Shown here in pieces: positions 34,791 through 44,310 of a DNA stretch of 64,000 nucleotides. The translations under genes were made by a program, and so were the position numbers. The stretch's first letter is position 1. Every line of letters begins with the position of its first letter. The DNA comes from Candidatus Arsenophonus triatominarum (lineage in GTDB: Bacteria; Pseudomonadota; Gammaproteobacteria; Enterobacterales; Enterobacteriaceae), in NCBI RefSeq assembly GCF_001640365.1, contig NZ_LWMI01000006.1, positions 62,001 to 126,000 of the forward strand, read 5' to 3'. The notes under the pieces are model-generated. The model saw only the letters and a program-made list of their open reading frames with translations, had not been told where the DNA came from and did not search any database.

Positions 34791-35277
34791 TGTAGTGGCA
34801 TACTAAATTTGGCCACCTAAGTTGAGGTGATATGCTTACCTCATAATTTTTATAGGTGCCGAAATGAGTAAAATAATTACTGCTGAATTTAAATGTGAAA
34901 CCGCCAAATTAGTCCTTGACCAAAATTACACCTACCAGGAAGCCGCGAAAGACATGAACGTCAGTCTTTCAGCGATTAGCCGGTGGATTTTTTTCTTCAT
35001 TTCTCTGAACTCAATTTGTTCAGGTGTTAATGGCAGACCAGGCGATGTTTTCCCTTGACGTTCTAAACGAAGGGCTCTTACCCACCGGCTAATCGCTGAA
35101 AGACTGACGTTCATGTCTTTCGCGGCTTCCTGGTAGGTGTAATTTTGGTCAAGGACTAATTTGGCGGTTTCACATTTAAATTCAGCAGTAATTATTTTAC
35201 TCATTTCGGCACCTATAAAAATTATGAGGTAAGCATATCACCTCAACTTAGGTGGCCAAATTTAGTATGCCACTACA
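34791..35277. repeat. IS3-type end duplicated as a large inverted repeat
   Basis: Two arms of about 196 bp (34791-34986 and 35082-35277) are reverse complements around a 95-bp spacer. Each arm starts with terminus TGTAGTGGCATACTAAATTT and carries the start of an IS3-family OrfA (MSKIITAEFKCETAKLVLDQ, helix-turn-helix AAKDMNVSLSAISRW). The minus-strand copy extends further (RQGKTSPGLPLTPEQIEF). No OrfB is present. It looks like an aborted or inverted transposition product. Confidence 0.85.
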
Positions 35278-36097
35278 AAGATTATGAGCACGAAGTGCGG
35301 TATTTAATGGTATGATAAAGCTGTTTTTTTAATAGTGGTTAAAGCGCTCTACTTTACCTTTCGTTTTTGCCCTGTATGGCTTGCAAGCGCTCAATTTAAA
35401 CCCGTAATCTTTCGACATGCAATTTATGTTCACCTTCTGCATAAGCATCTCGTTCGATGATGAGTGTTTTTGCGTTATCACACAATACTTGCTGTGGCAC
35501 ACCACCAAAATAGTCGAAAGCTTCTTTTAAACCTTGCTGCCAGGCTTCTGTCCGCTCATTATCAAAGAACTTTACATAGGTAGCACACGAGTAGCCAAGC
35601 GTTGCAACAAACGCTTTTAGTGATCGTTTGCCTCGCCGGATGGTCGTGAAGTCGATTTGCATTTGTTGACCTGGCTGTGTTTCAAAACGGACGACAGCTT
35701 TGGGAACAATGCTTGGTTTAAATTGACAAACAAATCGACGTAACTGAGCAATACCGCCTTGATAGCCTCTTTCAACTACCTCATCAAATAGGACTGTTAC
35801 AGGGATCCAATCAGGTTTAGCCAATTCAATTCGCTGAAGCAAATAAGGTTTAAAGGGTGCCAGTTTACTCGATTGTTGACTTCTTTTAGCATAAGTTGGC
35901 ATCTCCTGCTGTTGTAAATGATGTTTTACGGTGTTACGGGAAATGCCCAGTTCACGGGCCATTTTTCTAATGCTTTGTCCTTGTGCAAAGCGAACATGAA
36001 TATCCACAAATATCTCCTTGGTTAACATAAATTACCCGTACAAAAATGTACGAATAATACCAAGTGGATCAGTTTTGCATGATCGGTGACAAGGTGG
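35278..36097 (-). mobile_element. istA: IS21-family IstA, broken
   Basis: The minus-strand ORF from 36028 reads VRFAQGQSIRKMARELGISRNTVKHHL (helix-turn-helix), PDWIPVTVLFDEV, QMQIDFTTIRRGKRS and YFGGVPQQVLCDNAKT, the IstA integrase core. It is frameshifted near 35400; the next frame continues DYGFKLSACKPYRAKTKGKV and ERFNHY, then a stop codon, then NSFIIPLNTALRAHN up to the IS3-type end. No istB is present. The 5' element end probably lies near 36060-36097 (GTGGATCAGTTTTGCATGAT). Confidence 0.82.
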
Positions 36098-36317
36098 CTT
36101 TTCGTAAGAAAATCTATAGGGCTTTAGATGAATTACAAGCTGATTTAGATAAATGGTTAGCGGAATATAATAACCAACGCACTCATCAAAGAAAAATGTG
36201 TTGCGGTCGAACTCCTATGGCAACTTTACACGATGGAAAACAACTTTGGAGAGAGAAAGATTTAAATCAAATTTAACCTGACTGGTACTGTATAAATAAC
36301 CGGTAACTGTCAGATCT
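36098..36317 (+). mobile_element. IS481-family element, C-terminal fragment
   Basis: It encodes VAFRKKIYRALDELQADLDK, WLAEYNNQRTHQRKM and CGRTPMATL, then a frame break in the tail, followed by the terminal region to GTAACTGTCAGAT. It is the same family as the 12.8-kb copy, here in + orientation and joined to IstA sequence on the left. Confidence 0.85.
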
Positions 36318-36766
36318 ACTACATAAGATAATCAATAGGAATTGATCCAACAGTTGTTAGATTATGCCAAAGTAAATTAACTAAACCTATGCCAGCAATA
36401 ACATCATGTTCATTACCTGAATATTGATAATGGACCATCTCTATTTTTTTACTACGTGTTTTGGCAATCAATGTATCATCGGCAATTAGTACGCAAGGGC
36501 TTTTTTTGTCTATAGAAAGTTGAACTAATCGCCATAAGTCTTTAGGTCGAAAACATCTACTTTTTAGCCATCGGCTAACAGTGTCATGAGATAAAGGCGA
36601 TGGGCTTACTTCTGATAACGCCAAAACCAGAATATCTTACACTGCTTACTTGTAAGAATGTTTTATAGATATTTTTAATTCATGGATAACCGGACAAAAT
36701 ATGAACACCCTAATTTTTTCTTGTTTTGAACTTTATACTTCTTTTTTGGAGATAGCGAAACTCGTG
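36318..36766 (-). mobile_element. IS701-like element, N-terminal part
   Basis: Minus-strand sequence from terminus GCGAAACTCGTG at 36766 through SLALSEVS-type sequence, SHDTVSRWLKSRC and ADDTLIAKTRSKK to IPIDYLM near 36330. It carries the same extra T near the start of the transposase as the copy at 9445. The remaining two thirds are missing at the IS481 junction. Confidence 0.82.
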
Positions 36767-37211
36767 TAGATGTTTCAACTAATCTCCACAGGTCTTTAGG
36801 TCAAAAGCACCTGCTTTTTAGCCATCGACTAATAGTAAGCCTGTTGCCAAATAGTGAACTCATGCTGCTTTAAACAAAAACGACTCACATACACCTCAAA
36901 AACACGAGAGTGGTTTATTTTTTAATCTAAAATGGATTATTTTCAATTTTAAGTGTGATTATTTTATAGTCAACTTTTAATTTTTTGATAAATTCTAATT
37001 AATGCCCTTATTTAGCAACAGGCTTAGTGTCATGAGACAAAGGTGATGGGCTTATTTCTGATAACGCCAAACCAGAGTATCTCACACGGCTCACCTGTAA
37101 GAATGTCTTGTAGATATCTTTAATGCATGGATAAACTGACAAAATATAAACATCCTAATTTTTTCTTGTTTTGAACTTTATACTTCTTTTTCGGAGCTTG
37201 CGAAACTCGTG
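36767..37211 (-). mobile_element. second, diverged IS701-like N-terminal part, with MITE-B inside
   Basis: A more diverged fragment of the same element ending GCTTGCGAAACTCGTG at 37211. Without MITE-B it reads CIKDIYKTFLQVSRVRYSGL then ALSEISPSPLSHDT in one frame, showing the original N-terminus without the extra T present in the other copies. It abuts the first fragment in the same orientation. Confidence 0.75.
36837..37025 (+). mobile_element. MITE-B copy 2
   Basis: 189 bp with ends AAGCCTGTTGCCAAATAGTG and CAACAGGCTT, flanked by AGT (34-36 and 26-28 positions of the junctions at 36834 and 37026). Removing it restores the transposase target CTAATAGTGTCATGAG. Confidence 0.85.
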
Positions 37212-37256
37212 TAATATACAAACCCTCAGATTAAATTTTTACTACCAGGAGAACCA

Positions 37257-37499
37257 ATGGACAAACATTTTCTTCAATCCAACAAAGAAGCTCGTTGGTC
37301 AGTTTTTCTTACTGTTGCTTATTTATGTAGTTGGATTATGACTGCCTACCTCCCTGGTGAGGAAATGGGAATAACTGGGATGCCATTATGGTTTGAATTT
37401 TCATGTTTATATTTACCTCTGATTTTTATTTTACTTTGTGTCTTAATGGTTAAATTCATTTTTAAACAAATGTCATTGGAAGATAAAGATGCAAATTGA
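37257..37499 (+). CDS. yhdT: YhdT family inner-membrane protein
   Basis: An 80-aa protein with two membrane segments (VFLTVAYLCSWIMTAYLPG and FSCLYLPLIFILLCVLMVKF) and the YhdT pattern KEARWSVFLT, GMPLWFEF. The function is not known, but it always precedes panF. AGGAGAACC lies just upstream of the ATG. Its last 11 bp overlap panF, suggesting coupled expression. In E. coli it follows accC; here an IS701-like end lies 45 bp upstream instead. Confidence 0.93.
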   Translation: MDKHFLQSNKEARWSVFLTVAYLCSWIMTAYLPGEEMGITGMPLWFEFSCLYLPLIFILLCVLMVKFIFKQMSLEDKDAN

Positions 37500-38937
37500 A
37501 ATTCTATTACCACTTATTGGTTATTTATTATTGGTTTGTTTGCTGTCTATTTATGCTTATCATCGACGTCAAAAAGGCGAATTTTTGCATGAATACTTTC
37601 TAGGTAATCGCTCTATGGGCGGGGTTGTTTTGGCGATGACCATCACTGCTACCTACATCAGTGCTAGCTCTTTCATAGGTGGTCCTGGTGCAGCCTATAA
37701 ATATGGCCTTGGCTGGGTGCTACTTGCCTTAATTCAAGTTCCGACTATTTGGCTGTCGCTTGGTGTACTAGGTAAAAAGTTTGCCATTTTGGCTCGTCGC
37801 TATAATGCGGTGACACTTAATGACATGCTGTATGCTCGTTTTCAAAGCCGTTTACTGGTATGGATTGCTAGCATTAGTTTACTCATCGCTTTCTTCGGTG
37901 CTATGACAGTTCAATTTATCGGCGGAGCTCGTCTACTTGAAACTGCGGCAAATATCCCCTATGAAATAGGGTTATTAATATTTGGCATCACTATTGCGCT
38001 TTATACTGCATTTGGTGGTTTTAGAGCCAGTGTCCTTAATGACACCATACAAGGCTTTGTTATGTTAGTAGGGACCATTATTCTGCTGGTTGCGACTATT
38101 CACAAGGCAGGCGGTCTGGCCGCAGCAACAGAGACACTAAAAACGATTGATCCAAAACTAATCACGCCACAAGGTGCTGATAACATCTTTAGTATGCCAT
38201 TTATGTTTTCCTTCTGGATATTAGTTTGTTTTGGCGTTATTGGCTTACCACATACTGCTGTTCGCTGCATTTCTTATAAAAATAGCCAAGCGATGCACCG
38301 AGGGATCATCATCGGTACCATTGTGATGGTTATTTTAATGTTGGGAATGCATTTAGCAGGTGCATTAGGTCGAGCTATTTTACCGGATTTAACGATCCCA
38401 GATCAGGTCATCCCAACATTAATGATCACGGTTTTACCTCCGTTCGCCGCAGGAATTTTCTTAGCAGCCCCAATGGCTGCCATTATGTCAACAATTAATT
38501 CACAATTGCTCCAATCTTCAGCAACTATTATAAAAGATCTATATTTAAATATTGCACCAGAGGAGATAAAAAAAGAGAGAAAATTAACCTGGATCTCAAG
38601 TGCTTCTACCCTCATTCTGGGTGCTTTATTACTATTAGCCGCCTGGCATCCACCACAAATGATTATTTGGTTAAATTTACTGGCTTTTGGTGGATTACAG
38701 GCTGTTTTTCTTTGGCCATTAATACTCGGGCTATATTGGCAAAAAGCAAACCGTTTTGGTGCATTAAGTTCAATGATCCTCGGTGCCCTTTCTTACACAT
38801 TATTGACCGCCTTTGATGTTAAATTTTTAAATTTTCACCCCATCGTACCCGCTCTATTATTGAGTTTGATTGTTTTTTTAATCGGTAATGTTGTTGGTGA
38901 GAAAAAATCATTATCTACACCGATAAAAATGAACTAA
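37489..38937 (+). CDS. panF: sodium/pantothenate symporter
   Basis: PanF imports pantothenate, the coenzyme A precursor, with Na+. It is a 482-aa member of the solute:sodium symporter family with about 13 membrane helices. Characteristic stretches are FLGNRSMGGVVLAMTITATY, SASSFIGGPGAAYKYGLGWV and GIFLAAPMAAIMSTINSQLLQ. The length equals E. coli PanF. Retention fits an organism relying on host-supplied pantothenate (inference). The prmA gene normally follows at once; here MITE-A copy 6 lies between. Confidence 0.96.
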   Translation: MQIEILLPLIGYLLLVCLLSIYAYHRRQKGEFLHEYFLGNRSMGGVVLAMTITATYISASSFIGGPGAAYKYGLGWVLLALIQVPTIWLSLGVLGKKFAILARRYNAVTLNDMLYARFQSRLLVWIASISLLIAFFGAMTVQFIGGARLLETAANIPYEIGLLIFGITIALYTAFGGFRASVLNDTIQGFVMLVGTIILLVATIHKAGGLAAATETLKTIDPKLITPQGADNIFSMPFMFSFWILVCFGVIGLPHTAVRCISYKNSQAMHRGIIIGTIVMVILMLGMHLAGALGRAILPDLTIPDQVIPTLMITVLPPFAAGIFLAAPMAAIMSTINSQLLQSSATIIKDLYLNIAPEEIKKERKLTWISSASTLILGALLLLAAWHPPQMIIWLNLLAFGGLQAVFLWPLILGLYWQKANRFGALSSMILGALSYTLLTAFDVKFLNFHPIVPALLLSLIVFLIGNVVGEKKSLSTPIKMN

Positions 38938-38958
38938 TAACCTACGATCTCAAGAGAA

Positions 38959-39150
38959 CACGAGTTTCGCACCAATAAAAAAACGCTCTATTTTTAAGTT
39001 TAATTCAGCATAATATATAAATAGACAAAATCTTATAAATTAAAAGCAACTTATTGTAATTTAAACAAATTTATACGTTTTAGTAACTTGCAAATTAACC
39101 ATTGCTTTTAAGCCATTTCTGGAATTTTATATGCCTGTGCGAAACTCGTG
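38959..39150 (-). mobile_element. MITE-A copy 6, between panF and prmA
   Basis: A 192-bp copy with perfect 5-bp duplication GAGAA (38954-38958 and 39151-39155). The right junction GTG-GAGAATATTT-ATG forms the ribosome-binding site of prmA. Confidence 0.95.
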
Positions 39151-39160
39151 GAGAATATTT

Positions 39161-40048
39161 ATGCCCTGGATACAAATACGTTTGAATTCGACAGCCGAGC
39201 AGGCAGAAGCCTTAAGTGATATATTAACGGAAACCGGAGCGGTTTCTGTCATCTTTCAGGATAGCTACGACAACCCTGTTTTTGAACCCTTACCGGGTGA
39301 AACTCGCCTTTGGGGAGATACAGATGTTATTGGTTTATTTGATGCTGAAAGCGATATGGAGCAGGTTATCAGCCAACTTGAAAGTTACCCCTTATTGGGT
39401 AAAAATTTTGTTCATAAAATTGAACAAATAGAGGATAAAGATTGGGAACGTGAATGGATGGATAATTTCCATCCCATGCGTTTTGGACACAAACTATGGA
39501 TTTGTCCTAGCTGGCGTGATACGCCTGATCCCAATGCGGTTAATGTCATTTTGGATCCTGGTTTAGCGTTTGGTACCGGCACCCATCCTACTACATCACT
39601 CTGTTTAGAGTGGTTAGATAGCTTAAATTTGAAAGATAAAACAGTTATCGATTTTGGTTGTGGCTCAGGCATACTGGCCATTGCCGCGCTTAAACTAGGC
39701 GCCAAAAAAGCGATTGGTATTGATATCGATCCTCAAGCTATCCTAGCTAGCCATAACAACGCCGAACAAAATAGAGTCGCCGATAAATTAGTTCTGTATT
39801 TGGCAAAAGATCAACCTGAAGATCTAAAAGCGGATATTGTTATTGCTAATATCTTAGCTGGCCCATTACGCGAATTAGCTGGTGCAATCGGTGGATTAAC
39901 CAATCCAAATGGCTTACTTGGACTGTCTGGAATATTAGACAGTCAGGCTGAAGCAGTTATAACCGCTTACCAACAACAATTTAATATTGAGCCGATAATA
40001 GAAAAAGAAGGGTGGTGCCGAATAACCGGAATAAAAAAAGCGGATTAG
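39161..40048 (+). CDS. prmA: ribosomal protein L11 methyltransferase
   Basis: PrmA trimethylates ribosomal protein L11. I start at 39161 ([10 protein letters not shown]), giving 295 aa like E. coli; an in-frame ATG inside the MITE at 39131 would add ten residues of no relevance. Motifs: [20 protein letters not shown], the SAM-binding [29 protein letters not shown] and [10 protein letters not shown]. The GGAG ribosome site is made of the last MITE base and the target duplication. Confidence 0.96.
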   Translation: MPWIQIRLNSTAEQAEALSDILTETGAVSVIFQDSYDNPVFEPLPGETRLWGDTDVIGLFDAESDMEQVISQLESYPLLGKNFVHKIEQIEDKDWEREWMDNFHPMRFGHKLWICPSWRDTPDPNAVNVILDPGLAFGTGTHPTTSLCLEWLDSLNLKDKTVIDFGCGSGILAIAALKLGAKKAIGIDIDPQAILASHNNAEQNRVADKLVLYLAKDQPEDLKADIVIANILAGPLRELAGAIGGLTNPNGLLGLSGILDSQAEAVITAYQQQFNIEPIIEKEGWCRITGIKKAD

Positions 40049-40165
40049 CCATAAGCGAGGTTAGTGTATGCTAATGCGCTAACCCGACAATAAAAATTTT
40101 GCTAAAAATCTGCTGCTATAAAAAATCACAAAATTGTAACAATTATCAAACTAATTACTTTTATT
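40049..40165. other. downstream region of prmA
   Basis: It contains an imperfect inverted repeat (GGTTAG ... CTAACC, 40064-40085) that could act as a 3' structure, then AT-rich sequence up to the IS5-type insertion at its ATT target. Confidence 0.35.
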
Positions 40166-41202
40166 AAGCGTGTTGCTTAATAGTGAAATAAGGGTATTTC
40201 GGTGATTGAAGTGAATTTTAGGCTGTTCTGAGATGGAAATTCCAAAGACCGGCACTAAGGAGTAAAAAGGTATCATCAATAAAGGGTCTACGATTCCGTA
40301 AAATTTGGGTCATACAACCGAGGCGCTTGATACCCGCGATGGCGTGTTCAACCGTAATACGGATGCCCGAGATTATTTTATTTTCTTGTTTTTGTTCAGG
40401 CGATAAAGGTCTTTTTCGAGTTCCTTTTTTTGGGATTTGTGTATTAGGATGCTGTTTATCTATACCTTGAAAACCGGTATCGGCCCAGATGGTTACCTCA
40501 GGGGGAATATGGCGAATTATATCGACTTTATCGAGTAAGCGTTTATCGTGACGGCGCCCATTTTTGATCATGGGGATAAATCCAATTTTCCTCGTTTCGT
40601 CAGTCATAATAAGCCCTTTTCGAGTGGTCTGTCTTTTCTTTCCCGAATACATTTTTTTTCGCCGACGCAGATTCTTAGGCTTTTGGACAGGTCGCTCTGT
40701 CCCATCAATAAAGACGTCTTTAACTCCAGGAAAGGCGCGAAAAAATTCCTCAGCAGAGCGAATTTGACGAGCGGGCAAAACACATTCTCGCCCCAAGGTC
40801 ATCTCTAAAACCGGCAATAATATTTTTACCCAGCGACATACCCGTGTTCTATCTAAACCAAAAAGAAGTCCTTGCAAATCGTAGGTCGGATAACATTTTA
40901 AATACAATAAAATAAAAAGCAGTTTATCTAATGGGGTTGGGATAAATCCTTTCTGCCCTGCACCCATCTGCCGCTCGTGATCTTTTCGATTCTTTTTCCG
41001 ATAAATCAAATAACAAGCTGAAAATTCAGCGGCTAAATTTTTCAATTCTTCGACTGATAATCCAATGATTGCTTTACATAAACGATTATCTCGTAACAAC
41101 CGCTCTTTGTTGATCATTTCAAACCGTTATTTTCTAAGTTAAACCTCTTTTTATTGTCTATAGCGTGACAAAAAATGCAAGTCTCTATTCAGCAACTATT
41201 TT
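40166..41202 (-). mobile_element. IS5-family element, copy 2 (intact)
   Basis: A 1037-bp element, flanked by 3-bp duplication ATT (40163-40165 and 41203-41205), with end repeats sharing GTTGCTxAATAGxGA. It holds one complete transposase gene and is the only copy in the window with a full reading frame. Confidence 0.95.
40218..41117 (-). CDS. IS5-family transposase
   Basis: A 299-aa DDE transposase of the IS5 family, closest by pattern to its ISL2-like members (DDE_Tnp_4 type). N-terminal helix-turn-helix region around LDKLLFILLYLKCYPTYDLQ, catalytic Asp in DVFIDGTERPVQKP, second Asp in VTIWADTGFQGI, Glu in GIRITVEHAIAGIKRL. The frame is intact because it has eight A residues before ATGTATTC, where the two other near-full copies have seven. 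It is the likely source of activity for the family and perhaps for MITE-B. Confidence 0.93.
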   Translation of the reverse strand: MINKERLLRDNRLCKAIIGLSVEELKNLAAEFSACYLIYRKKNRKDHERQMGAGQKGFIPTPLDKLLFILLYLKCYPTYDLQGLLFGLDRTRVCRWVKILLPVLEMTLGRECVLPARQIRSAEEFFRAFPGVKDVFIDGTERPVQKPKNLRRRKKMYSGKKRQTTRKGLIMTDETRKIGFIPMIKNGRRHDKRLLDKVDIIRHIPPEVTIWADTGFQGIDKQHPNTQIPKKGTRKRPLSPEQKQENKIISGIRITVEHAIAGIKRLGCMTQILRNRRPFIDDTFLLLSAGLWNFHLRTA

Positions 41203-41205
41203 ATT

Positions 41206-41508
41206 GTTTATGCAAAATAATGTCTTTTCAATAACCATCATAAAAATAGTGATCAAGGTTGATTTTTATACAATCAACAGCGATAATCTAACCTAACAAG
41301 GAATTTACGATAAAGAATAACAAAATTTGAAAACAAATCAGAAATTTTCATTATATTGATTTTTATGAATATTATTTGTAATCAAAAAAATCAAGATAAA
41401 ATTTTTCAAAGAAATATCAATTTGCTCAAAGTTTGCCCTTTCATATCTCGTAAAAAATGCGTAATATACGCGCCCTTGCAGTCACAGGATGGTGTTCTTT
41501 TATCGCCT
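41206..41508. promoter_or_regulatory. upstream region of dusB-fis
   Basis: About 300 bp of AT-rich sequence before the dusB start. It should hold the dusB-fis promoter, which in E. coli is under growth-rate and stringent control. I cannot place -35/-10 boxes with confidence, and the IS5-type element lies at its left edge. Confidence 0.4.
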
Positions 41509-42532
41509 ATGTATATTGGTCAATATCAGATAAAAAACTGTCTCATTGCAGCACCAATGGCGGGTATCACCGATAGGCCTTTTCGGTCACTGTGTTACTC
41601 AATGGGTGCTGATATGACAGTGTCGGAAATGCTCTCTTCCAATCCTCAGGTTTGGAAAACAGACAAATCCAGATTGAGAATGATCCATAGTGATGAATTA
41701 GGCATTCGTTCTGTGCAAATTGCAGGTAGTGATCCCGATGAAATGGCAGCAGCTGCACGAATTAATGCTGCAAATGGTGTTCAGATCATCGATATCAATA
41801 TGGGTTGCCCTGCCAAGAAAGTGAACCGTAAGTTAGCAGGTTCAGCATTATTGCGCTATCCAGAGCTGATTGAGAAAATTCTATTAGCTGTTGTGAATGC
41901 GGTTGATGTTCCTGTTACATTAAAGGTTCGCACTGGTTGGTCTCCTGAAGAACGGAACTGTATAAAAATAGCTCAACTGGCCGAACATTGTGGTATTCAA
42001 GCTGTAACTATTCATGGCAGAACTCGTTCTTGCTTATTTAATGGTGTAGCTGAATATGACAGCATTCGAGCAGCTAAGCAAAATGTTACTATTCCTATTA
42101 TCGCTAATGGCGATATTACTGACCCGCTTAAAGCCAGAGCAGTGCTTGACTATACTGGGGCTGATGCCTTAATGATTGGTAGGGCTGCTCAGGGAAGACC
42201 CTGGATCTTTCGGGAAATCCAGCATTACCTGGAAACAGGTGAGTTACTGCCACCTATGCCTATTTGAGGTGCAGTGCTTAATGCAAGCGCATGTTAAGGA
42301 GCTGCATGACTTTTACGGTCTAAGCAAAGGAATCCGCATCGCACGCAAGCATGTCTCTTGGTACTTAAGAGAACATGCACCTGATGACCAGTTTCGGCGC
42401 ACATTCAACACCATGGAGGATGCCAGCGAACAGCTGGAAGTGTTGGAGGCATATTTCGAAAAATTTTGCGTAAATCAAAGAAAAGAGCTGACAGAACTAT
42501 GTTCGAACAACGCGGAAATTCTGACGTACTAA
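41509..42532 (+). pseudogene. dusB: tRNA-dihydrouridine synthase B, frameshifted near the C-terminus
   Basis: DusB reduces uridine at position 17 of tRNAs with FMN. The start at 41509 ([20 protein letters not shown]) matches E. coli. The catalytic domain is complete: [20 protein letters not shown] with the active Cys, [30 protein letters not shown] and [10 protein letters not shown]. The frame breaks at 42265 (LPPMPI then stop); the next frame continues EVQCLMQAHVKELHDFYGLS and [20 protein letters not shown]. The lost part is the helical tRNA-binding domain. A shortened protein of 252 aa may be made; full function is doubtful. It extends into the start of fis by 34 bp. Confidence 0.85.
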
Positions 42533-42795
42533 CCGTTGCTACTGTAAATTCACAAGATCAAATAACTCAAAAGCCACTACGTGATTCAGTTAAACAAGCA
42601 CTGAAAAACTATTTTGCCCAACTTAATAACCAGGATGTTAATGACTTATATGAATTAGTATTGGCTGAGGTGGAAAAACCATTATTAGATATGGTAATGC
42701 AATATACCCGTGGAAATCAGACCCGTGCTGCGTTAATGTTAAGCATCAACCGTGGAACTCTACGTAAGAAATTGAAAAAATATGGTATGAACTAG
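42499..42795 (+). CDS. fis: nucleoid-associated DNA-binding protein Fis
   Basis: Fis bends DNA and regulates rRNA, tRNA and growth-phase genes. The start at 42499 ([20 protein letters not shown]) gives 98 aa, the E. coli length, with only a few differences. The C-terminal helix-turn-helix is [20 protein letters not shown]. It is the second gene of dusB-fis and starts inside the frameshifted 3' part of dusB. The dusB break could alter translational coupling into fis. Confidence 0.98.
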   Translation: MFEQRGNSDVLTVATVNSQDQITQKPLRDSVKQALKNYFAQLNNQDVNDLYELVLAEVEKPLLDMVMQYTRGNQTRAALMLSINRGTLRKKLKKYGMN

Positions 42796-42820
42796 CCATA
42801 AGTGGTTAACATACTGATTA

Positions 42821-42855
42821 AAAAGCACTTTTATATTTTATATAAGTGCTTTTTT
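42821..42855 (+). terminator. intrinsic terminator after fis
   Basis: The stem AAAAGCACTT ... AAGTGCTTTTTT with an AT-rich loop and a terminal T run is a clear rho-independent terminator for dusB-fis. Confidence 0.85.
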
Positions 42856-43452
42856 GTTATTGTTTATACCCTACTACTTACTGAACAAATATATAAATAG
42901 AAGATAAGACGAAAACTTGATGAAACGATAGCGATAGCTAATGGCAGATCTAAAGAAAATCGGCAGAATCCAATTACTCAACGTTGAAATCAGCTCTATA
43001 TGTTAGATCGAATCGATTGGCTACTAACAGGCAATCAGATCTGACAGCTCAGTTTCAGGTTCTACCAAATTTAGCATAAATTTGCTAATACCTATGCATA
43101 TCCTGCGTTCACTAGCAAACACAGTGAAAAAATATCGCTTAATTAAAAACAGTTAAATTTTTTAAATCCTTACTCAATAACAATCAATAAAATCAAAAAT
43201 TTCATAAAATAGAATGTAGATTTGATAATTATTAAATTGATATAAAGAGCCATGTGCATTGTCAGATTAAGTTAAGACTAAGATAGCATCACAGGTAAAT
43301 GCCTTTTTATTTTAACAGGTAACAATCAAAATAAATTTACTATTACCTTTCTATCTTTCAACAACTTTTCATATAGTTAATTGCCAAACTTTAAATTGGC
43401 TACATAACAAAAATTTCAGCTAGGTTTTTACATCACGCGAATGTGGTTTATT
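42856..43452. other. long intergenic region fis-rpoH
   Basis: About 600 bp without a supported gene. Near 42950-43040 there is a short reading with MLDRIDWLLTGNQI that may be the end of a decayed gene, but I cannot name it. At 43260-43280 the 21 bp TGTCAGATTAAGTTAAGACT plus A equal the right terminus of the IS481-type element at 59239, so this may be an IS footprint. Confidence 0.5.
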
Positions 43453-44310
43453 TTAAGCTTCCATTACTAACCGAAGTTTTTTCATGGCATTTTTTTCTAA
43501 TTGACGAACACGTTCAGCCGATACACTATATTTATCGGCTAAATCCTGTAAAGTGGTCTTGTTTTCTTCATCAAGCCAACGCGCACGAATGATATCCTGA
43601 CTGCGCTCATCTAAGGTGGATAATGCCTGCGTTAATTTATCAGTAGCATGGTTTTCCCAATTATCTTCCTCAATGCTAACGGCAAAATCAGAAGATTTAT
43701 CCTGTAGATATAAAACGGGGGCAATAGTCGTATTTTCACCATGATCATCATCGTCATTCATGTCGAATGCCATGTCTTGTGCAGCCATTCGCGATTCCAT
43801 CTCACGAACATCCTTGCTGGTTACGCCTAGCTCCTTGGCAACCATATCGACTTCATTTTGATTAAACCAGCCGATACGTTTCTTATTCTTACGCAAATTG
43901 AAAAAAAGCTTACGTTGAGCTTTAGTGGTGGCAACTTTAACTATCCGCCAATTACGCAATACATATTCATGAATTTCAGCTTTTATCCAATGAACAGCAA
44001 ATGAAACTAAACGTACGCCAACTTCAGGATTAAAACGACGCACAGCTTTCATTAGACCGATATTACCTTCTTGGATCAGATCCGCTTGTGGCAATCCATA
44101 ACCTGAATAATTACGCGCGATATGAATAACAAAACGTAAATGAGAGAGTATAAGCTGTTTAGCCGCATTTAAATCACCATGATAATGCAGCCGTTTTGCA
44201 CATTCTTGTTCTTCCTCTGCGGTCAGCATCGGATAAGCATTAGCTGATCGCACATAAGCTTCAATGCTACCTTGTGGAATTAATGCTAATGATTGCATAT
44301 CTTTGGTCAT
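43453..44310 (-). CDS. rpoH: RNA polymerase heat-shock sigma factor (sigma-32)
   Basis: RpoH directs transcription of chaperone and protease genes. I start at 44310 ([15 protein letters not shown], after AGAGGATATCA), giving 285 aa; the longer reading adds seven residues. Regions seen: 2.1-2.4 ([39 protein letters not shown]), the RpoH box ([20 protein letters not shown]) and region 4.2 ([20 protein letters not shown]). The gene is intact, consistent with its importance in symbionts. Confidence 0.97.
   Translation of the reverse strand: MTKDMQSLALIPQGSIEAYVRSANAYPMLTAEEEQECAKRLHYHGDLNAAKQLILSHLRFVIHIARNYSGYGLPQADLIQEGNIGLMKAVRRFNPEVGVRLVSFAVHWIKAEIHEYVLRNWRIVKVATTKAQRKLFFNLRKNKKRIGWFNQNEVDMVAKELGVTSKDVREMESRMAAQDMAFDMNDDDDHGENTTIAPVLYLQDKSSDFAVSIEEDNWENHATDKLTQALSTLDERSQDIIRARWLDEENKTTLQDLADKYSVSAERVRQLEKNAMKKLRLVMEA

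Larger units (their letters stand above)
33087..34795 (+). pseudogene. phage KilA-N-type protein, interrupted by IS5-type element and MITE-B
   Basis: ATG at 33087 after ACGGAGAAATA. Removing the IS5-type element with one TTA and MITE-B with one GAT gives an open frame: MSKLVVIENTVVRQDAFGRY, DLHRAAVAQGKASESQRPSN and FLKSEGI, WADELVAIRYAAWIDPAFEV, ending MRDILL. This is a KilA-N-type DNA-binding domain with a C-terminal helical part. The last codons run into the IS3-type end at 34791. Apart from the insertions the gene has no visible lesion, so the insertions are recent. Confidence 0.82.

Noticed and set aside
36894..36912. CACGAG in MITE-B as another MITE-A end
   Set aside because: Only six bases match and no second end is near.
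39131..39160. Upstream start for prmA inside the MITE
   Set aside because: The ten extra residues come from the MITE end and are not found in the family; the ATG at 39161 matches the known start.
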